From assembly GCF_001418205.1 (NCBI RefSeq), contig NZ_LIQF01000013.1, positions 1 through 64,000 on the forward strand: DNA of 64,000 bases, given 5' to 3'. This document shows, piece after piece, positions 49,731-61,809 of the stretch (position 1 is its first letter; each line of letters starts with the position of its first letter). The stretch is from Marinomonas fungiae. GTDB lineage: Bacteria > Pseudomonadota > Gammaproteobacteria > Pseudomonadales > Marinomonadaceae. Position numbers and translations under genes: made by a program. The notes below the pieces were generated by a model. It searched no databases. It was not told the origin of the DNA and saw nothing but the letters and a program-made list of their open reading frames with translations.

Positions 49731-49928
49731 ATGCAGGAATTGTTGCATTCGCTTCTAGTCGGCTTCAGTTTACTACTGATTGTTGAAGGGGTTTTACCAT
49801 TTTTGAAGCCAAACTTATGGCGTGAAATGATGGTAAGAGCGATCGCGAGTTCGGATAAAAACTTGCGAGTGCTTGGGGCGGTGAGTATGTTTCTTGGATT
49901 AACGCTCCTATTGCTGGCCCGAAGCTAA
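49731..49928 (+). CDS. DUF2065 small membrane protein (YjeT-like)
   Basis: 65 residues with two hydrophobic segments (about 5-24 and 46-63) separated by FLKPNLWREMMVRAIASSD, the hallmark of DUF2065. The family sits between hflC and purA in many gammaproteobacteria. Function unknown. Confidence 0.9.
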   Translation: MQELLHSLLVGFSLLLIVEGVLPFLKPNLWREMMVRAIASSDKNLRVLGAVSMFLGLTLLLLARS

Positions 49929-49942
49929 GAGGATACAGATTA

Positions 49943-52457
<2,515 letters not shown>

Positions 52458-52472
52458 TGATTGAGTTTTGAT

Positions 52473-52504
52473 AAAAAAGCCGAGTCAATTGACTCGGCTT
52501 TTTA
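52473..52504. terminator. bidirectional terminator between purA and the cyclase gene
   Basis: A long palindrome, GCCGAGTCA pairing with TGACTCGGC (52479-52487 with 52490-52498), is flanked by A6 and T5, between convergent genes. Confidence 0.88.
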
Positions 52505-52540
52505 GTTTCAAGGGCTCAAAAAATGTTGATAGCCTAACGC

Positions 52541-53536
52541 TTAAAATAAATCGATATCGCCATGTTCCACATGGTTCGATTTTGCTAAGCCTGCGGCAAC
52601 GATTTCGTCATAGAACGTTACTCGATTGCGACCATTTTTTTTACTGTAATACAGGGCTTGATCTGCTTGGTCCATCAAAGTGACATGGAAGGTGTCGTTT
52701 TGGAATTCACAAACACCAGCGCTGATGGTGATGGGGGATAGATTGTTCATCACAATAGACTGTACGTTGGTCAAAAGCGCATTAAGCATGGTGGCGCATT
52801 GCTCTCGTGTGAGATCGCGCATCAGGATGACAAACTCTTCTCCACCAAAGCGGAATAGCATGTCATCTTGTCGGAATGTCTGGCGTAAAATTCGTGACAT
52901 GTGAATAAGAACTTCATCGCCGTATAGGTGACCAGCACTGTCGTTGATTACCTTGAAATGGTCTATATCGATAATCGCAATCCAGTTTGATCGTGTATCG
53001 TTGTCATCTTTAAATGCTGAGCCTTGATACAGTTTCACAATTGACTCTTCGAATGTCTTGCGGTTCATAAGGCCCGTTAACTCATCCGTTTGAGCTTCAG
53101 CTAGCAAGGAGCTGAAATTACTGTAAATACTCAACATGCCTTTAATAATATAGCTTTCAGATCGCCCTGGTTTATTGTCGAGCGTGATAATTAAATACTG
53201 GTTCTGCTGACGGCTCTGCTGTAATACATGAAATGATGTGTACTGATCGTCATGGGCTTTCATCAGTTCATCAAGGTGCCAAGTGTTGATATAGTCCAGT
53301 GAGGCGCGCGTGCTCTCGGGTACACGAATATCTTGATAACGGTATTCACATGATTCGCCGTTGCTCAGTGAAATTTCCATAGTCGGCTCATCTTGGCCGT
53401 TTAGGGTAAGAATTGAGGTGCGGATAGGGCTTAAAATATCACGAATACTTTTTAGCAGGCTAAAGGCAAGCAGTTCCTTGTCGCGTTGCGAGGTAAAGTT
53501 TTCGATATGGTGCAGGATGTTGTTGGAAATGCTCAA
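52541..53536 (-). CDS. GGDEF diguanylate cyclase
   Basis: 331 residues, no membrane segment. Residues 1-145 form a GAF-like or unassigned N-terminal sensor region. The cyclase domain (about 150-320) has DELTGLMNRKTFE, DIDHFKVINDSAGHLYGDEVL and the active-site FGGEEF (GGEEF 231-235). RQDD at 222-225 is an RxxD inhibitory site in the correct position, so product feedback is expected. It should make c-di-GMP in the cytoplasm. Divergent from the yegD-like gene. Confidence 0.93.
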   Translation of the reverse strand: MSISNNILHHIENFTSQRDKELLAFSLLKSIRDILSPIRTSILTLNGQDEPTMEISLSNGESCEYRYQDIRVPESTRASLDYINTWHLDELMKAHDDQYTSFHVLQQSRQQNQYLIITLDNKPGRSESYIIKGMLSIYSNFSSLLAEAQTDELTGLMNRKTFEESIVKLYQGSAFKDDNDTRSNWIAIIDIDHFKVINDSAGHLYGDEVLIHMSRILRQTFRQDDMLFRFGGEEFVILMRDLTREQCATMLNALLTNVQSIVMNNLSPITISAGVCEFQNDTFHVTLMDQADQALYYSKKNGRNRVTFYDEIVAAGLAKSNHVEHGDIDLF

Positions 53537-53703
53537 GCCTAATCCCCTAGGTAGCTACATAATAACTGAACTATGATTAAAAATTATTATAAACCTTATG
53601 AATAGGTCGATACAGAACTAATTAAGTGCAGTGGCCTATCTTATGATTCTCCTCATAGTATGTTAGAGTCCGCGCCCCAATTTTAATTCTATGAGGTTGT
53701 TGC

Positions 53704-55065
53704 GTGTATTGCGGATTTGATTACGGTACGTCGAACTGTGCGTTGGGTATTTTACAAGACGGAAAACCAGTCTTAGCTGAACTGGAAAACAATCACCGTT
53801 ATCTTCCTTCAACGGTATACGCACTGAGTCGCGACTTTATTAGTGAAGCCGTGGCAAAGGGATTGTCTCAAAGTTTGCGTCCTGAATTTCTTGAAAGTCG
53901 CAAAGGTATTTTGGCTCGGGCTCGTCGTTTTCGAGTGGAGGAAGATTATGAAGCAGATGATCAGGTGCTGTTCTTCGGGCGAGAAGCTTTTGCTGAATAC
54001 TACCAGTTTCCCGACGAGGGCTATTTTGTTAAATCTCCGAAATCCTTTCTAGGTGGTTCAGGTCTTCGTGCTGAGCATATTCAGTTCTTTGAAGATGTTG
54101 TAGCGGCTATGATGATGAATGTGAAGCGTCGTTCAGAGGAAAAATTTCAGCAGGAAATGAGGCACACTGTGATTGGTCGTCCGGTGAATTTTCAAGGGTT
54201 GGATGCAGAAGAAAGTAACCAGCAAGCATTGAAAATTCTAACGGTTGCAGCTCGTCGTGCGGGGTTTGAAAGTGTTGAATTCCAATACGAGCCCATTGCA
54301 GCAGGCTTAGATTTTGAGCGCAGTCTTGAAAAAGATCAGACAGTATTAGTTGTTGATATAGGGGGAGGTACCAGCGATTGTGCCATGGTGCGTATGGGGC
54401 CAAGTTATCGTGAACGTCTTGACCGTGCCAATGATTTTTTATCCTACACTGGTGAACGTGTTGGAGGGAATGACTTGGACATTCAGTTGGCAGGACGCCA
54501 AATCATGCCATTGTTTGGTATGGGAGCAGAGCTGAAAACAGGCTTGCCAATGCCGACACAGCTGTACTGGAATGCTGTCACGACCAATGATGTTACCGCG
54601 CAAGCGATTTTTAACAGCCTTGAAACCAAGCAGCAAATGGATCAGTTGCGTCTAGATATGGTGAAGCCCATATTAATGGATCGCTTTAAAACTCTGCGTG
54701 AACACAAGCATAACTTCCATATCGTCAAAGACGCCGAAGAGGCCAAGATTCAACTGTCCGATGTGATGAAAATGCATGTGGATTTAAGCTATATCGAAGC
54801 GGATCTGCAACTGGATTTAGAGCGTGAGCAGCTGGCGCAAGCTATTATTCATCCGGTCGAAAAAATGGTTGCTTTGATGCAAGATGCGATTGATCAAGCA
54901 GGGGAGCGTCCAGATGTGATTTACATGACGGGAGGTTCTGCTAAGTCCCCTGTGATTCAGGCAGCGGTACGAGAGCAAATCGGCGATATTCCACTGTTAG
55001 ATGGCGACCACTTTGGTAGTGTGGCGAGTGGCCTTACAGTTTGGGCTGATCGAATTTTCCGCTAG
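53704..55065 (+). CDS. yegD: YegD-like Hsp70-family chaperone
   Basis: 453 residues from a GTG start with GAGG upstream (53692). The actin/Hsp70 fold is shown by FDYGTSNCALGI (phosphate 1), VVDIGGGTSDCAMVRM (phosphate 2) and YMTGGSAKSPVIQAAV (adenosine). There is no Hsp70 substrate-binding domain, as in E. coli YegD. Client unknown. Confidence 0.92.
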   Translation: MYCGFDYGTSNCALGILQDGKPVLAELENNHRYLPSTVYALSRDFISEAVAKGLSQSLRPEFLESRKGILARARRFRVEEDYEADDQVLFFGREAFAEYYQFPDEGYFVKSPKSFLGGSGLRAEHIQFFEDVVAAMMMNVKRRSEEKFQQEMRHTVIGRPVNFQGLDAEESNQQALKILTVAARRAGFESVEFQYEPIAAGLDFERSLEKDQTVLVVDIGGGTSDCAMVRMGPSYRERLDRANDFLSYTGERVGGNDLDIQLAGRQIMPLFGMGAELKTGLPMPTQLYWNAVTTNDVTAQAIFNSLETKQQMDQLRLDMVKPILMDRFKTLREHKHNFHIVKDAEEAKIQLSDVMKMHVDLSYIEADLQLDLEREQLAQAIIHPVEKMVALMQDAIDQAGERPDVIYMTGGSAKSPVIQAAVREQIGDIPLLDGDHFGSVASGLTVWADRIFR

Positions 55066-55077
55066 AGTTTCCACATC

Positions 55078-55112
55078 AGGATTAAGTGACTGGTAGTTCA
55101 CTTAATCCTTTC
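55078..55112 (+). terminator. hairpin at the yegD / DUF2069 convergence
   Basis: A perfect 12-bp stem (55078-55089 with 55098-55109) with an eight-base loop. It contains the stop and last codons of the opposing gene. Only three T follow, so strength is uncertain. Confidence 0.55.
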
Positions 55113-55486
55113 CAGCGTGCATACAGCATGCCTAGGCAAAACAGACCAGCTCCTAGTAGCGCCTCACTCATACCGATTGGCCAAAGGGTCGGATGAAACC
55201 AATGGGTGACGCCTGAGGTAAAGTAAAACAGGCTGATAAAGCACACGCCAATTGCACCTTTATAGCTGCCGTTTAAGCTTCCCCAAAGGGATAGTGCTAG
55301 AGGTAGTAGAATGGCGCTTAGTAGCAGAAGGGGGTGCTTTAGCTGAATGTCTGACAACATCAGATGCCACCAAGCAATGACCGCCATCAAGCCAAGATGA
55401 TTGAGAATTAAAATGGGGCGGTAAGAGCGGCACAAGGTATCGTAATACCTTTGTTCTGATCGTGTGATGGAAAAACGTTTCGCCAT
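55082..55486 (-). CDS. DUF2069 membrane protein
   Basis: 134 residues with four hydrophobic segments (about 26-45, 52-68, 76-95, 102-120) and short loops such as GSLNGSYKGA and THWFHPTLWPIG, matching DUF2069. Function unknown. It lies 103 bases downstream of the wrbA stop on the same strand, so it may share the arsC-wrbA transcript. Its 3' end is embedded in a hairpin. Confidence 0.82.
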   Translation of the reverse strand: MAKRFSITRSEQRYYDTLCRSYRPILILNHLGLMAVIAWWHLMLSDIQLKHPLLLLSAILLPLALSLWGSLNGSYKGAIGVCFISLFYFTSGVTHWFHPTLWPIGMSEALLGAGLFCLGMLYARWKGLSELPVT

Positions 55487-55589
55487 GGCTTGCTCTGCTA
55501 AATATTTAGTAAATGAACGAGCGAGCTATAATACGTGCTAATAGTTCGCTCATCATTGATCTAAGTCGCATTGGTTTGAGTTGCTCGGG

Positions 55590-56192
55590 CTAACGCTTCT
55601 TTAGTTTGGTTGCGAGTTCTGCGATACGTTGGCCTTGTGCCTCGCATAAATTAATTTCTTCTGCACTAAGACCTGTGTATTGCGTCTGGGGAGCAAAATG
55701 GGTCACGCCGTAAGGCGTACCACCTGTTGCCGTGGCAATTAGATCGCGATTCTTGTAGGGTAGGCCCGCCCAAATCATACCGTGATGAAGCAATGGGATC
55801 ATCATTGACTGAATCGTCATTTCATGGCCGCCGTGCATGGTGCTAGCACTAGCAAAACCACAGGCAGGCTTATCGGCCAGCTGACCGCTCATCCAGATAG
55901 GGCTGGTTTGATCCAACATCAGCTTCACTGATGCAGCCATGCTACCGAAGTAAGAGGGTGAGCCAATGGCTAATCCATCACAGTTGGCGAAGTCATCCAG
56001 TTCGCAAAATGGGTAACCGTCCTCTGGGATTGATGCGCTGGTCTGTTCGTGGCTAAACGAAGCTTCAGGTAACTGGCGCACGACGACGTTGGTGTTCGGT
56101 ACGCGCTGTGCACCGCGCGCGATGTGCTTCGCCATGGCGGCAACAGAACCGTGACGGGAGTAAAAGACGACAAGAATATTGGTCTGACTCAT
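55590..56192 (-). CDS. wrbA: NAD(P)H:quinone oxidoreductase, WrbA type
   Basis: 200 residues, flavodoxin-like. FMN-site motifs are YSRHGSVAAMAKHIARG, GSPSYFGSMAASVKLMLDQT and ASTMHGGHEMTIQSMM. It reduces quinones by two electrons and limits oxidative stress. Its ATG overlaps the stop of the arsC-like gene by one base, giving coupled translation. Confidence 0.92.
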   Translation of the reverse strand: MSQTNILVVFYSRHGSVAAMAKHIARGAQRVPNTNVVVRQLPEASFSHEQTSASIPEDGYPFCELDDFANCDGLAIGSPSYFGSMAASVKLMLDQTSPIWMSGQLADKPACGFASASTMHGGHEMTIQSMMIPLLHHGMIWAGLPYKNRDLIATATGGTPYGVTHFAPQTQYTGLSAEEINLCEAQGQRIAELATKLKKR

Positions 56193-56536
56193 TAGAACAG
56201 CTCGAGTACAGATTCTGGTGGACGACCAATCTTGGCTTGGCCGTTATGAATGACAATTGGTCGCTCGATTAATTTTGGGTGATTAATCATGGCCTTGATC
56301 AAGGTGTCTTCGTCTTGCTCTTCTTTTAGGTTTAATTCTTTGTAGACATCCTCTTTCGTACGCATTAACTCGCGTGCAGATGTCATGCCTAGCTGTGCTA
56401 GCAATGTTTTGATGGTATCAGCTGTTGGTGGTGTTTGTAGGTATAAAACCACTTCAGGGGACATGTTGTTTTGCTCAAGTAGCGCCAGTGTTTCGCGAGA
56501 TTTGGAGCAACGAGGATTGTGGTAAATAACAGTCAT
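56192..56536 (-). CDS. arsC: ArsC-family glutaredoxin-dependent arsenate reductase
   Basis: 114 residues from the ATG at 56536, which has GAGG six bases upstream; the in-frame TTG at 56548 overlaps the ribosome site. The catalytic Cys10 lies in HNPRCSKSR, and the RPIV region and final GRPPESVLELF match ArsC. No arsR or arsB is nearby, so a general thiol-reductase role is possible. Confidence 0.88.
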   Translation of the reverse strand: MTVIYHNPRCSKSRETLALLEQNNMSPEVVLYLQTPPTADTIKTLLAQLGMTSARELMRTKEDVYKELNLKEEQDEDTLIKAMINHPKLIERPIVIHNGQAKIGRPPESVLELF

Positions 56537-56603
56537 ACTTGGCCTCAATAATGGATGTAAAATCGCTGAAAGTATGGCGTCTTATGCTAACCAAGACGCA
56601 AAT

Positions 56604-56640
56604 AAAAAAGCAGAATGAGGGCTGCTCATTCTGCTTTTTT
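56604..56640. terminator. bidirectional terminator between proS and arsC
   Basis: AAAAAAGCAGAATGAG pairs with CTCATTCTGCTTTTTT around a five-base loop (core 56611-56619 with 56625-56633). On the minus strand it ends proS; the arsC promoter must lie to its left. Confidence 0.88.
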
Positions 56641-56649
56641 GGGATTAGC

Positions 56650-58377
56650 TTACGCTAGTTTTTCTAGTAAGAAAGCCACTGCATCAGCGACTGCAATGTC
56701 TTCGCCTTCGCCAGTTGCACGGCTCTTGTATTCAAGTGTGCCTTCTTTTAAGCCTCGGTCTCCCACTACGATTCGGTGTGGGATGCCTAGTAGTTCACAG
56801 TCAGAGAATTTCACCCCTGGACGCTCTTTACGATCGTCTAGGATGACATCTACGCCTTTCGCTTGAAGTTCATTGTAAAGTGTTTCGCAGGCGTCACGAA
56901 CGGCTTCAGACTTCTCATAGTTCATGCCAACGATTGCGAGTTCAAATGGCGCAATCGCTTGTGGCCACTTGATGCCTTGCTCGTCGAAGTTTTGCTCAAT
57001 CGCCGCTGCAACCACACGTGAAACACCGATGCCGTAGCAGCCCATGTACATCACTTGCGCTTTGCCGTTTTCGTCAAGTACAGTCGCTTTCATCGACTCA
57101 GAGTAGGTTTGACCTAGCTGGAAGATGTGGCCCACTTCGATGCCGCGTTTGATCACGATGTTGCCTTTGCCGTCTGGAGAAGGGTCGCCTTCCACCACAT
57201 TGCGGATATCCGCAATTTCAAACTCGTCGCAATCACGCGCCCAGTTGAGGCCTGTAACGTGGTAATCGTCTTTGTTGGCACCAGCGCAGAAGTCAGATAG
57301 AACAGCGGCAGAGCGGTCAACGACCACGCGAATACCAGCTGCTTTTAAACCTTGTGGGCCGATTGAACCTGGTTGACAGCCGATCTTAGCGATGATGTCA
57401 GTTTCAGAGGCGAATTCAAATGGCGCTACCGCACCTTTGATTTTCTCAACTTTGATTTCGTTGATCGAGTGGTCACCACGCAGAACTAAGGCAATGATGT
57501 TTGGCTCACCGTCTTCGTCCACGCCTTTGATCAACATGGTCTTAATGGTTTTCTCAACCGGAAGATTTAAGAATTCTGCTACTGCTGCAATAGTTTTGCA
57601 GTTCGGTGTGAAAACTTCTTTAAGCTCTTCCGTTGGCGCATCAGGTGCTTCTTTAAGGCACACTGCTTCGGCTAGCTCTACGTTGGCAGCAAAATCAGAA
57701 GAGTCGCTGAACGCGATATCGTCTTCACCAGAGTCGGCAAGTACGTGGAATTCATGCGAGTAAGCACCGCCGATAGAGCCTGTATCCGCCTGAACTGGAC
57801 GGTAATCTAAACCAATGCGATCGAATACTTTGCAGTAGGCTGCGTGCATCACATCGTAGGTTTCTTGCAGTGACTCACTAGAGGCGTGGAATGAGTAAGC
57901 GTCTTTCATCAAGAATTCACGTGAACGCATTACACCAAAACGCGGACGTACTTCGTCACGGAATTTGGTTTGAATTTGGAAGACGTTAAGCGGTAATTGC
58001 TTGTAACTGCTTAGCTCATTGCGGGCGATGTCTGTAATGACTTCTTCGTGGGTTGGGCCAAGGCAGTAGTCACGGTCGTGACGGTCTTTAAGGCGCAATA
58101 GCTCAGGACCGTATTTTTGCCAACGGCCTGTTTCTTCCCAAAGTTCTGCTGGCTGAACGCCAGGCATGACTACTTCAAGAGCGCCTGCCTTTTGCATTTC
58201 TTCACGAACGATGTTTTCTACTTTCTTAAGAACTTTTACACCTGTTGGTAACCAAGTGTACAAGCCTTTTGATACTTGGCGGATCATCCCCGCACGGATC
58301 ATAAGTTGGTGACTGGCTACCACTGCATCAGAAGGAGCGTCACGTAGGGTAGAAAAAAGATAGTTGCTTGCGCGCAT
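56650..58377 (-). CDS. proS: prolyl-tRNA synthetase
   Basis: 575 residues, bacterial type with the inserted editing domain (about 225-385). Class II motifs are [54 protein letters not shown] and [17 protein letters not shown]. It charges tRNA-Pro and clears Ala-tRNA-Pro. Confidence 0.96.
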   Translation of the reverse strand: MRASNYLFSTLRDAPSDAVVASHQLMIRAGMIRQVSKGLYTWLPTGVKVLKKVENIVREEMQKAGALEVVMPGVQPAELWEETGRWQKYGPELLRLKDRHDRDYCLGPTHEEVITDIARNELSSYKQLPLNVFQIQTKFRDEVRPRFGVMRSREFLMKDAYSFHASSESLQETYDVMHAAYCKVFDRIGLDYRPVQADTGSIGGAYSHEFHVLADSGEDDIAFSDSSDFAANVELAEAVCLKEAPDAPTEELKEVFTPNCKTIAAVAEFLNLPVEKTIKTMLIKGVDEDGEPNIIALVLRGDHSINEIKVEKIKGAVAPFEFASETDIIAKIGCQPGSIGPQGLKAAGIRVVVDRSAAVLSDFCAGANKDDYHVTGLNWARDCDEFEIADIRNVVEGDPSPDGKGNIVIKRGIEVGHIFQLGQTYSESMKATVLDENGKAQVMYMGCYGIGVSRVVAAAIEQNFDEQGIKWPQAIAPFELAIVGMNYEKSEAVRDACETLYNELQAKGVDVILDDRKERPGVKFSDCELLGIPHRIVVGDRGLKEGTLEYKSRATGEGEDIAVADAVAFLLEKLA

Positions 58378-58410
58378 AATATGTCGTCTTTCTATAAATA
58401 AGTGATGAAA

Positions 58411-59280
58411 TTAACCCGCAAAGCGGAATTCAATTTGGCCTTCATTTTCAACATCTAAGGCAAAGATGCCGCCAGCTTGCGGGAATTGCTCAAGTTCGGC
58501 GTCTGTTTGTGCTGCTCGGCAAGTGGATACGAATAACGTCTTCATATCTTTGCCTCCAAATGCCACCATGGTCGGGTAAGTCGCTGGTAGCGGGTATTCT
58601 GCTAGAATCTCACCTGCTGGACTGATTTTTACCACGCGTTGGCCTTGGTATAGGGCTGACCAGTAATTACCGTTGGCATCGACTGCTGCACCGTCAGGGC
58701 GACCATTCCCACGAGGGAATTCTATAAAGGTACGCTTGTTCGTTGCTGAGCCCGTTGCAACATCGTAATCAAATTTGTATACGATGTGATTAGGTGTATC
58801 TGAATAGTACATGGTCTTCTGATCAGGCGAAAAGGCCAAACCATTAGATGTCCACGCTGCTTGGTCTAGTAAGCGTTGTTCGCCTTGTGCAAACTGGTAT
58901 AAGCCACCTAGAAAAGCATCTTTGGGCGAATACATGGTGCCCGCCAAGAAACGTCCCGCAGGATCACAACGGCCATCATTGAAACGCGTGGTTTTTAGGT
59001 CGTAATCTGCTTTCCAGTACAATGTTAGAGGGCCATTGAACTCTGAAAAAGTGTAAACACCCGAGCGAAAGGCAGCGATAAAGCCGCCATTTTTAGCTAG
59101 GGAAAAACAACCGATTTCTTCATCGAAGCGGCGCACGTTGTGATCACCCGAAACGGTGTTGTAGGCGTGCAATTCAAATGAATCGATGTCAACAAAGTAA
59201 AGAGTCTGAGTTTTTTCATCCCAGCGAGGGCACTCTGCGAGTTTGGCTTTTGCGTCTAAGACACAACGCATTTCCGTCAT
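58411..59280 (-). CDS. SMP-30/gluconolactonase-family hydrolase
   Basis: 289 residues, a six-bladed propeller with the family metal ligands: Glu in KLAECPRWDE, Asn in WTSNGLAFSPD and Asp in PDGAAVDANGNYW. RFNDGRCDPAGRFLAGTM is typical. Members hydrolyse sugar lactones; substrate here is unknown, and no sugar-pathway gene is adjacent. It lies 33 bases upstream of proS. Confidence 0.9.
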   Translation of the reverse strand: MTEMRCVLDAKAKLAECPRWDEKTQTLYFVDIDSFELHAYNTVSGDHNVRRFDEEIGCFSLAKNGGFIAAFRSGVYTFSEFNGPLTLYWKADYDLKTTRFNDGRCDPAGRFLAGTMYSPKDAFLGGLYQFAQGEQRLLDQAAWTSNGLAFSPDQKTMYYSDTPNHIVYKFDYDVATGSATNKRTFIEFPRGNGRPDGAAVDANGNYWSALYQGQRVVKISPAGEILAEYPLPATYPTMVAFGGKDMKTLFVSTCRAAQTDAELEQFPQAGGIFALDVENEGQIEFRFAG

Positions 59281-59365
59281 GGGAACTCCAAGTCGTAGGG
59301 TAGAATTAAAAATAGAATGCTATAGTGCTTATGTAAGGCCACAAAGTAAATAGGAAGTCAGTTAC

Positions 59366-59791
59366 ATGTTTGAATTAGATGCGGTTTTAGAAAGAGATTC
59401 GGTGTGGGTTGGCGATTTTCCACTTTGTCAGTTGCGCCTGATTAATAATCGTAAGGCGCCATGGTTTATTTTGGTTCCTAAGTGCGAAGAGGTTGAGGAA
59501 ATTCATCACCTTGATCAGGAAGAAAGGGTGCAGCTGATGGCAGAAAGTTGCCTAGTAGCGGAAACCATGCAGGACATTTTCTCACCGGATAAATTAAATG
59601 TTGCCGCCATTGGTAATAAAGTACGTCAATTACATTTGCATCATGTTGCTCGATTTGAGTCTGATGAGTGTTGGCCAGAGCCTGTATGGGGCAAAATGAC
59701 ACAAGAAGTCTACTCTGAAGAAGAGTTGGCGAGTATTTTGCAGAAGGTAACGGGTCTACTTGCAGATGATCTAGTGACAGCGTACAAATAA
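59366..59791 (+). CDS. HIT-domain protein
   Basis: 141 residues. The histidine triad is QLHLHHVAR (His90, 92, 93), followed by FESDECWPEPVWG, a subfamily common in gammaproteobacteria. These proteins hydrolyse nucleotide phosphoramidates or dinucleotides; the substrate here is unknown. Divergent from the SMP-30 gene. Confidence 0.9.
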   Translation: MFELDAVLERDSVWVGDFPLCQLRLINNRKAPWFILVPKCEEVEEIHHLDQEERVQLMAESCLVAETMQDIFSPDKLNVAAIGNKVRQLHLHHVARFESDECWPEPVWGKMTQEVYSEEELASILQKVTGLLADDLVTAYK

Positions 59792-59882
59792 TGGCCAGAT
59801 TGCTTCACTCTCGTGTGTATTGATAAAGTCTTGAAGTAATTCATGGATGCAATGGGAACAGACAACAAAGGGCGGCATAAGA

Positions 59883-61628
59883 ATGAGTATAAGACGCAGA
59901 AAAAAAGCGATTGGGAAAGTTGTTAAGCTTCTGAATCTAGCAACGTCTACAAATTCGAGTGAATCCTCTATGGCGCTGCGTCATGCAGAGTCCATAATTT
60001 TTCAAAACGCTCTGTCTCAGGGTGAAATACCCATGTACCAATTGTGCGATCGTACCATGCTATTTAAAGTGAACTGGAGCGGTACACCAAGACATGCAAA
60101 GATAGACAAACCAACTGTTACAACGGAATCCTTTGCTCAACGACGGTTTAGCGAGAAACCTACGGATGCGAGCAAAGCTTATGCAAATGCTCGTACGATT
60201 CTGGATGATTTGGACGAGGCGTTGGTAGAGGGTGCTGAACAGCAAGAAACGTTCACACAGCTTGATGAGAGTGAAGATGAGCTGATCCAAGCACATGACG
60301 GTGCTACTGATTGCGACACAAAAAACATGGATGTAGAAGATGATCAATCAATCAAAGTCGATGAGTCTCTGGCTCAAGCGGCATTTACTCCACAAGACTT
60401 GCACTGTGAAACAGGTGCTCCTGAATCCTTAGTAGATGAATTTGAAACCGTTGCTGATGTTGACAGTGAACCACAAGACGAAACCTTCTCAGAGCCTCAA
60501 ATGAACGCATCAGAAGAAAAAGAGCCGATTAGTGAAGAGCGTTTTTACAGTCATGATAACGTGATTAACGCAGCCAACGCGTTCCGCCCAACGGGAGAGC
60601 AGTTTAAAGAAACGCTACGTAATCAATACGCTTCTAGTAATCCAGATGTGCCATTCGAAGAAGATTCTTATTGGACCAAAGTGCATGGCATGTTGGTCGA
60701 TTTTGATGAGTCTGCCGTGTTGGTTGAAATTGATGGCTTAGAAGGGCAGGTGGAACGGGCTCAAGATGCGCTAAAAGAGAAGCGCAGTGTTCGAGCGGCA
60801 GTAGAGCAAGAAGAGCTGCGCGAACGCTCCGAGCGAGCGCGAATTGAGCAGAGTTTTGAAGAGGCGATCGAGCGTGCATTTCAAGCTAGGGCACGCGCTT
60901 ATGAAGCTTGGGAATCAAAGCGCGCGCAAATGCGCGTGGACTCCATGCGCGCCGAGCAGGATGCTCAGCAGGGTTATTCAGAGTTGTGTGACCGCTTGAA
61001 TGGCTGTAAAGAGCAATATGCTCAGCATTTGCAGTTAAAAGAAGACTATCGCGCCGCTAAGATTATGCATGAGCTGCGTCGTCATCTGGCGTTGGCTGCG
61101 CGCGGTGATGATCAGGCTTCGCTTTCTTATGAAACCGTGATAACCATTATGCAGGAAAGTGGTTTAAGTTTGCGCGATCTAGAATTCTCAGATATCCGCA
61201 ATAAGAGCTTATTCATTCGTTTATTGGAGCGTGAAAGCGCGCAAATTGCGGATGTTCATGAGCGTGAGCAATATACCGAAGAGATGCTGGATAAATTCTT
61301 GATGATGAGTCGACAAGAATCCTCTAATCGTTCTTCAGAGAATCCCATTGAACGGGTTGAGCGTTTACTAAAAAGCATCGAAGGGGTTGGCCATTTCGAA
61401 AGTCAAAAATTGATCGAGCAAGTGCTGAAAATGATGGAAAGTCATCAAATCAGTGTGCGAGATTTGGATTATGGTTGTATTAATAAGTACTCAGTGTTTA
61501 TTTGCTTGATCAATTGGGAGGCGGAACAAATTCATTCTCTGAGTGAGCGTGAAAAGTTCACAACTTCCATTCTTGAGGAATACGTACAATATTCTGTTAG
61601 GAACCCTCGTTCCTCCCAAAAAGCCTAG
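59883..61628 (+). CDS. unrecognised protein with three DUF2786-like helical modules
   Basis: 581 residues from the ATG at 59883, chosen because MSIRRRKKAIGKVVKLL begins there; an upstream in-frame start at 59847 has no better ribosome site. Residues about 8-62 resemble a DUF2786 helical module (VVKLLNLATSTNSSESSMAL). Residues 80-230 are acidic and disordered. Residues 280-395 are a charged Arg/Glu coiled coil. Two further modules of similar pattern lie at about 397-451 (HLALAARG ... GLSLRDLEFSDI) and 492-546 (RLLKSIEG ... QISVRDLDYGCI), each followed by an EREQYTEEML/EREKFTTSIL helix. No signal or membrane segment. Flanking genes give no functional clue. Confidence 0.7.
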   Translation: MSIRRRKKAIGKVVKLLNLATSTNSSESSMALRHAESIIFQNALSQGEIPMYQLCDRTMLFKVNWSGTPRHAKIDKPTVTTESFAQRRFSEKPTDASKAYANARTILDDLDEALVEGAEQQETFTQLDESEDELIQAHDGATDCDTKNMDVEDDQSIKVDESLAQAAFTPQDLHCETGAPESLVDEFETVADVDSEPQDETFSEPQMNASEEKEPISEERFYSHDNVINAANAFRPTGEQFKETLRNQYASSNPDVPFEEDSYWTKVHGMLVDFDESAVLVEIDGLEGQVERAQDALKEKRSVRAAVEQEELRERSERARIEQSFEEAIERAFQARARAYEAWESKRAQMRVDSMRAEQDAQQGYSELCDRLNGCKEQYAQHLQLKEDYRAAKIMHELRRHLALAARGDDQASLSYETVITIMQESGLSLRDLEFSDIRNKSLFIRLLERESAQIADVHEREQYTEEMLDKFLMMSRQESSNRSSENPIERVERLLKSIEGVGHFESQKLIEQVLKMMESHQISVRDLDYGCINKYSVFICLINWEAEQIHSLSEREKFTTSILEEYVQYSVRNPRSSQKA

Positions 61629-61809
61629 TTAGCAAAGTGCTTGCTTGGCTCATTTCACAAAGCATGGGGCTTTTTCCTAAGAACTGGCTCCATTGATGTC
61701 ATGAATGTGCGCTATATTTACTGAAAATTTTGCTTTTGCCTTTTAATGCCTCGACGCATCTTTTAACATTCTGCTTCCCCATAAAGCATAATTCTCAGCA
61801 GGAGAGGCC

